Assembly (NCBI GenBank): GCA_946410475.1
Contig: CAMKAM010000048.1
Coordinates: forward strand, 1-9,090
Reading direction: 5' to 3'
DNA from: an uncultured Bacillota bacterium
GTDB taxonomy: Bacteria > Bacillota > Clostridia > Peptostreptococcales > Anaerovoracaceae
DNA length: 9,090 nucleotides
Positions 5,115 to 9,090 of this stretch are shown here, in pieces (the stretch's first letter is position 1; every line of letters starts with the position of its first letter). Made by a program: the position numbers and the translations under genes. Under the pieces are notes generated by a model. It searched no databases. It was given only the letters and a program-made list of their open reading frames with translations, and was not told where the DNA came from.

Positions 5115-8081
5115 TTATTTCTCCAGCTTGTTCAGGTACTTCTCGAGATTCTCCATCTGCTTGCCGTACTCTGCCCAGTCGCCCTTCTTCAGAGCCGCCT
5201 GAGCATCATCGTAAGCCTTCTGCGCGCGCTGGATCACCTCGCTCTGAGTCAGTTCTTCCTGCTTCTTGCCGTCGCTCTTACCTGTGCCGGCGCTGTCGCC
5301 TCCGCTGTATTTGTCTCCGCTTCCCTCGCCGAAGAGTTTGTCGAGAGCTTCGGCCAGAGTCGGCTCGTAAGCGATCTTGTCATCGTAAGCCACTATGACC
5401 CTCTTGACCTCAGGGATCGACGAGTTCGTCGCTTCCAGATATACCGGCTCTACATAGAGCAGCGAATCTTCTATCGGCAGTACGAACATGTTGCCTCTGC
5501 TGTAATCCGAACCGGCTGAGTTCCACAGCGAGAATTCCTTTGAGATCTCCGTGCTCTGGTCTATCTGCGCCTCGATCTGCATCGGTCCGTATGTGACCTT
5601 GCTCTTCGGCAGTTTGAAGAGTATGAGCTCTCCGTAATGCTCGCCGTCGCTCCTCGCCATCAGGAGGCCGGTCAGATTCTTCTTGTCCTTCGGAGTGTAT
5701 GGGATGGTGCTTACGAACTCTTCCTTCTTCTCGCCCGGGAGATTCAGAATATAGTAATGCGGCTCCATCGATACCTCTTCAGTACCATATATCTCATTCG
5801 AGATATCCCACATATCCTCGTTCTGGTAGAACACCTTCACATCGTTCATGTGGTATCTCCTGTAGACCTTCGACTGTGTCTCGAACATCTTGTTCGGATA
5901 GCGGATGTGTTCCTTGATGCCTTCCGGCATCTCATCCATATCCTTGAACAGCTTCGGGTATATCTTCTGCATCGTCTTCGCGATCGGGTCGTTATCATCG
6001 ACGACATAGTAGTCGACGTTGCCGTTGTAAGCATCTATAACGACCTTCACGGAATTCCTTATATAGTTCGTCCACTCATCCGAGTCGTACGGCTCCGAAT
6101 ACGGATAACGCGAACTCGTAGTATATGCGTCTATGATCCAGTAAAGCTTGCCGCCCGTCGTGCACATGTAGAAGTCTTTGTCATACTCGAGGTACGGCAT
6201 GATCTTGTTGACACGCTCGACGACGTTCCTTCTGATCACTATCCTCGAGTTGTTCTTCACGTTCGAGGATACGAGGATCTTCAGGCTGTGCTCTCTGAGC
6301 GCGAACAGCACCCTGTTCAGCGGGTTCAGCTTGATGCCGGCCGCGCCTTCGTACTTCGTGTACTTGTTCGAGTCTCCGTCCGGATAGTCGAATTCATCTT
6401 CACTCGTGTTGACGATGATATATTCGTTCGTCTTCTCGCCGAAGTATATCTCCGGTCTGTCGATCTTGATCTCGTCAACGCTCGACTCCGGCGGTATGTT
6501 CTTGATCAGCATATCAGGCTGACCGCTCGCCGTGATCTGGTCTACCCTCGACATCGTGATGCCGTAGCCGTGAGTATATTTGATGTGGCGGTTCAGCCAT
6601 GTCTCAGACAGCTTGCTCTCGTCTATCTCACGCGGCGAGAGGAACGTCTGCGTGTAATCTCCGTTGACCATGTATCTGTCGACGTCGACCTCGCTGAAAT
6701 CGTAGTACTGCCTGATACTCTGCGTCTGGTTGTAGAACTTTTTCGTCGGCGTATAGTCGTTGATCCTGATGTTCGATATCGTAGGATCGTTGTTCTTGAT
6801 ATCTTCGCTCGTCAGGTTGACCTCCGCGGAGAACTTTTTCGTTTCCACGTCGTCCAGTCCGTAAGCATGCTGGGTGAACTCGATGTTTCTGTCGAGGTAT
6901 TTGCTTTCCTTGTTTATCTCGTCCGGTGAAACGACGAAGTTCTGCACTACAGCGCCTATGCCGGATCCCGCGAAGCTGACCAGTATCATGATCACCGGGA
7001 TGGCCGCGATCAGCTTGATCTTGTGCTTCTTCACACCAAGAACTACCGAAAGCGCTCCGATCACAGACAGGATGATCAGTATCCTGTATATCCAGAGCGT
7101 GATATGTACATCCGTGAACCCTGCGCCGTAGACGACTCCTCTGTGAGCGTAAAGCAGCTCGTACTGCTTGAGGAAGAAGTGCACGCCGACCATCAGGAAC
7201 AGGATGATCCCGAGTATGATCAGCTGTCCCGACGCTATAGTAAGCAGACTCTTCAGGTTGTCGCTGTCGAGGTCCTTCTTCGGTCTTTTCTGCTGCGGTC
7301 TCTTGACCTTGCCGGCGAACTTGCCGAATATATCACCGATGTCACCGAAGCCTCCGCCCTGGAACGGGTCACTGCCGTATGGGTTGCTTCCGTATGTGCT
7401 TCCGCCGGAGTAAGCATCCTGAGCGCGGTCAAATTCGTCGCGGTCATCAAAGTCCGCTCCCGGACCGCCCGCATCAGCTTCCTCGAATATCTGCGGACGC
7501 CTCGCCCCCATCAGCATCATGTAATACACTATCGTCATCACAATGAACAGCACTATGATGAGTATCACCAGATCGTTTATCGAATTGATGAAGTCGAGTT
7601 TGAATACATAGAACGATATGTCATGATCGAACAGCGGATCTTTGAGATCGAACTTCGAGCTGTTCGCGAACTGCAGCGACTGGAACCAGATCGAGTTCAC
7701 CGCGAACCATGTCACGATAAGACCGAACACTGCGGCGAATCCCCACGAGATCCGGTTTACAGCCTTGCTGTGATCAGGCGTATCCGACTCGATCTTTTTG
7801 TAGTAGCTGACTTTCAGGTATTTGAAATAGATGTAAGAAAGCAGCATCAGCACTATGAACATCGGTATGCCGATTTTCAGTTGTGTGAAAAGCTGCTTGA
7901 AGAATACACTTACATAGCCGAGTTCCTTGAACCACAAGTAGTCTGTGATGAACCCGACGAGGCCTCCAAAAATGCCGAAAAGGACCACCAGTATAATGAG
8001 CAGTCCCGTCAGGCCTATCCTGCGCCCCTTCTTTGCTTTTTCGCTTTTATCTCTTTTTCTCTCTCTGCGTTTTAGTTTCAA
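5115..8081 (-). CDS. UPF0182 (COG1615) family membrane protein
   Basis: A 988-residue integral membrane protein of the UPF0182/COG1615 family, found in many actinobacteria, cyanobacteria and clostridia; I know no established function. A very basic N-terminus (1-21) precedes seven predicted membrane segments near 22-48, 70-90, 112-131, 170-192, 280-303, 328-350 and 355-378. A long soluble region follows, probably outside the cell. A Gly/Asp/Ser/Pro-rich loop (about 197-270, including FQGGGFGDIGDIFGKF) joins segments four and five. The family-typical NFVVSPDEINKE (381-392) and FTQHAYGL (402-409) begin the soluble part. The end is a low-complexity linker (about 918-943) and a helical tail with KKGDWAEYGKQMENLEKYL, like the GDWAxYG tail of other members. 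The start is TTG at 8081, chosen because AGGAG sits eight bases upstream and the next Met (74) would lose the first membrane segment. It follows the acidic membrane protein by 21 bases, which suggests joint function, an inference only. Confidence 0.95.
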   Translation of the reverse strand: MKLKRRERKRDKSEKAKKGRRIGLTGLLIILVVLFGIFGGLVGFITDYLWFKELGYVSVFFKQLFTQLKIGIPMFIVLMLLSYIYFKYLKVSYYKKIESDTPDHSKAVNRISWGFAAVFGLIVTWFAVNSIWFQSLQFANSSKFDLKDPLFDHDISFYVFKLDFINSINDLVILIIVLFIVMTIVYYMMLMGARRPQIFEEADAGGPGADFDDRDEFDRAQDAYSGGSTYGSNPYGSDPFQGGGFGDIGDIFGKFAGKVKRPQQKRPKKDLDSDNLKSLLTIASGQLIILGIILFLMVGVHFFLKQYELLYAHRGVVYGAGFTDVHITLWIYRILIILSVIGALSVVLGVKKHKIKLIAAIPVIMILVSFAGSGIGAVVQNFVVSPDEINKESKYLDRNIEFTQHAYGLDDVETKKFSAEVNLTSEDIKNNDPTISNIRINDYTPTKKFYNQTQSIRQYYDFSEVDVDRYMVNGDYTQTFLSPREIDESKLSETWLNRHIKYTHGYGITMSRVDQITASGQPDMLIKNIPPESSVDEIKIDRPEIYFGEKTNEYIIVNTSEDEFDYPDGDSNKYTKYEGAAGIKLNPLNRVLFALREHSLKILVSSNVKNNSRIVIRRNVVERVNKIMPYLEYDKDFYMCTTGGKLYWIIDAYTTSSRYPYSEPYDSDEWTNYIRNSVKVVIDAYNGNVDYYVVDDNDPIAKTMQKIYPKLFKDMDEMPEGIKEHIRYPNKMFETQSKVYRRYHMNDVKVFYQNEDMWDISNEIYGTEEVSMEPHYYILNLPGEKKEEFVSTIPYTPKDKKNLTGLLMARSDGEHYGELILFKLPKSKVTYGPMQIEAQIDQSTEISKEFSLWNSAGSDYSRGNMFVLPIEDSLLYVEPVYLEATNSSIPEVKRVIVAYDDKIAYEPTLAEALDKLFGEGSGDKYSGGDSAGTGKSDGKKQEELTQSEVIQRAQKAYDDAQAALKKGDWAEYGKQMENLEKYLNKLEK

Positions 8082-8089
8082 AACGTTTT

Positions 8090-8094
8090 CTCCT
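8090..8094 (-). promoter_or_regulatory. Ribosome binding site that fixes a TTG start
   Basis: AGGAG on the minus strand, eight bases before the TTG at 8081-8079. No ATG or GTG is suitably placed nearby, so this site decides the start of the UPF0182 gene. Confidence 0.8.
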
Positions 8095-8102
8095 GTTTCA
8101 AG

Positions 8103-9090
8103 TTAGAGTATCGTCTCCGCGGTCACTATCAATTTTGTGCCGTTATCCTCGAGCGTGATGATCTTTTCCGTGTCTTTTGTCTTCTCTTCGCGGACCCACG
8201 CGTAGAACGTACCGTCGCCGCTCTCTCTGATCTCTCCGAAAGTCAGACTTCTCATCGGTTCGTAATTCGACGACGAGATCACCGCTTCAGTCTCCGCTCT
8301 CAACTCAGTGCCGTCTTTGATAAGGTCGAGGACCTTGAGGTCTCCGTTCTGATCCATGATCTGTCTCTGCGATTCGTAAGCGATCACAGTCCCGACCACA
8401 GCTTCGTCCACGTAGTGGACCGTGCCGTCCTTTCCCTTGTACCAGACATTGTCCTCGATCTTCTCAGTTCCATCCATGCCTTTGGCTTTCCAGGAACTGT
8501 CGTATCTGATGATTTCTATCGCTTCGCCGTAATTCTTGTCCAGCTGCGTCTGGATGACACCGTTCAGATCACCGCTATATTCCGCCCTGTCCATTGCGAC
8601 TGCCTTCGGCACTGCCGTGTTCTCCGCGCTGAATCCCGGAACGAAGAACTTCAGTGCGAGCAGCGCGAGCAATACCACGAGGATGAGCGCCAGTATCACG
8701 ATCGCCACCGTTCCTCCCTTGCTGCCCTTCTCGGCCTCTTCCTCGGCCTTCGGCGCAGCTTCTTCGGGTTTTTCCTCAGCAGTTTTCTCTTCGGCCTTTG
8801 CTTCTTCTGCGACCTCTTCGGCTTTCTCTTCAGCCTCAGCAGTTTCTTCTGCAGCTGCCTCAGTTTCTTCTGCAACTGTATCTGCAGCTTCCTCTGCCTG
8901 TTCTTCGACCGCGATCTTTGTTTCTTCTTCTGCAGCTGCTTTTTCTGCTTCCTCAGCAGCCCGCTTCTCTTCGGCGGCCTTCTCTTCCGCATCCGCGGCT
9001 ATCTTCGCCTTCAGAGCGGCCGGGTCATACTCGGTCGTCTTGTCGTCTATCTTTCTTTCAGGTATCGTGTCCTGCTTTTCGAGCTGCCTG
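8103..9090 (-). CDS. Acidic Glu/Ala-rich single-pass membrane protein (5' end missing)
   Basis: I do not recognise this protein. Reading the minus strand in the frame that ends at TAA 8103-8105, there is no stop up to the window edge, so at least 328 residues are encoded and the start lies beyond 9090. Residues 1-30 are mixed and charged (for example ERKIDDKTTEYDPAAL). Residues 31-122 are almost only Glu, Ala and Lys (AEEKAAEEKRAAEEAEKAAA is typical), ending in GSKGG. One membrane segment follows at about 128-150 (VAIVILALILVVLLALLALK), then a C-terminal domain of about 175 residues with beta-rich character (for example NVWYKGKDGTVHYVDE). With no Met or signal peptide visible, the acidic part is probably cytoplasmic and the C-terminal domain outside. 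A GTG at 8708 could be mistaken for a start, but it is the first residue of the membrane segment and would discard the continuous upstream frame. It lies 21 bases before the UPF0182 gene. Confidence 0.85.
   Translation of the reverse strand, partial: RQLEKQDTIPERKIDDKTTEYDPAALKAKIAADAEEKAAEEKRAAEEAEKAAAEEETKIAVEEQAEEAADTVAEETEAAAEETAEAEEKAEEVAEEAKAEEKTAEEKPEEAAPKAEEEAEKGSKGGTVAIVILALILVVLLALLALKFFVPGFSAENTAVPKAVAMDRAEYSGDLNGVIQTQLDKNYGEAIEIIRYDSSWKAKGMDGTEKIEDNVWYKGKDGTVHYVDEAVVGTVIAYESQRQIMDQNGDLKVLDLIKDGTELRAETEAVISSSNYEPMRSLTFGEIRESGDGTFYAWVREEKTKDTEKIITLEDNGTKLIVTAETIL
8721..8999 (-). repeat. Imperfect repeat tract encoding the Glu/Ala-rich region
   Basis: The plus strand is a run of degenerate TTCTTCTGC/AGC-type units, which read as GCA/GCT and GAA/GAG codons on the minus strand. 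A 14-base stretch, CAGTTTCTTCTGCA, recurs exactly at 8840-8853 and 8861-8874, a period of 21 bases (seven codons). The tract is a candidate for length variation between strains. Its codons are mixed (GAA and GAG, GCA, GCT, GCC and GCG), so most of it is not a recent simple expansion. Confidence 0.7.

Noticed and set aside
5637..8075. Two long plus-strand open frames (5637-6929 and 7023-8075) opposite the UPF0182 gene
   Set aside because: Both are antisense shadows. Their Val/Arg/Asp-rich sequence mirrors the codon use of the minus-strand gene and shows no domain.
8696..8992. 98-residue Lys/Arg/Gln-rich minus-strand frame
   Set aside because: It is an out-of-frame reading of the Glu/Ala codon tract. 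The correct frame runs continuously into a membrane segment and outer domain.

Overview
The window reads as ordinary chromosome from an anaerobic, probably clostridial (Firmicutes) bacterium of medium G+C. The basis is the gene families: a long clostridial-style glutamine synthetase homologue, a short-form Orn/Lys/Arg decarboxylase, a PutP-type sodium symporter and a UPF0182 membrane protein. No genus can be named. There is no mobile element, CRISPR array, tRNA, rRNA or phage gene.

Layout. The left edge (1-392, + strand) is the 3' end of a sodium:solute symporter most like the proline carrier PutP. It converges on everything else. A bidirectional hairpin terminator at 447-474 separates the two directions, flanked by two short tandem duplications. 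From the right edge to 497, five genes lie on the minus strand with gaps of only 21, 28, 39 and 9 bases. In transcription order they are: an acidic Glu/Ala-rich single-pass membrane protein cut by the window edge (9090-8103), a 988-residue UPF0182 protein with seven predicted membrane segments and a TTG start (8081-5115), a 640-residue divergent glutamine synthetase homologue (5086-3164), seryl-tRNA synthetase serS (3124-1844) and a PLP-dependent Orn/Lys/Arg decarboxylase (1834-497). The spacing suggests one transcription unit ending at the hairpin, although internal promoters cannot be excluded.

How they fit together. The last three genes and the convergent symporter all concern amino acids (Gln synthesis, Ser-tRNA charging, basic amino-acid decarboxylation, probable Pro uptake). 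The first two encode membrane proteins of unknown function that may act together at the envelope. The least understood items are the acidic protein/UPF0182 pair, the altered active-site position and long tail of the glutamine synthetase homologue, and the Gly/Asp-rich insertions in the decarboxylase. I found no convincing new multi-gene system. The long plus-strand open frames opposite the minus-strand genes are shadows.
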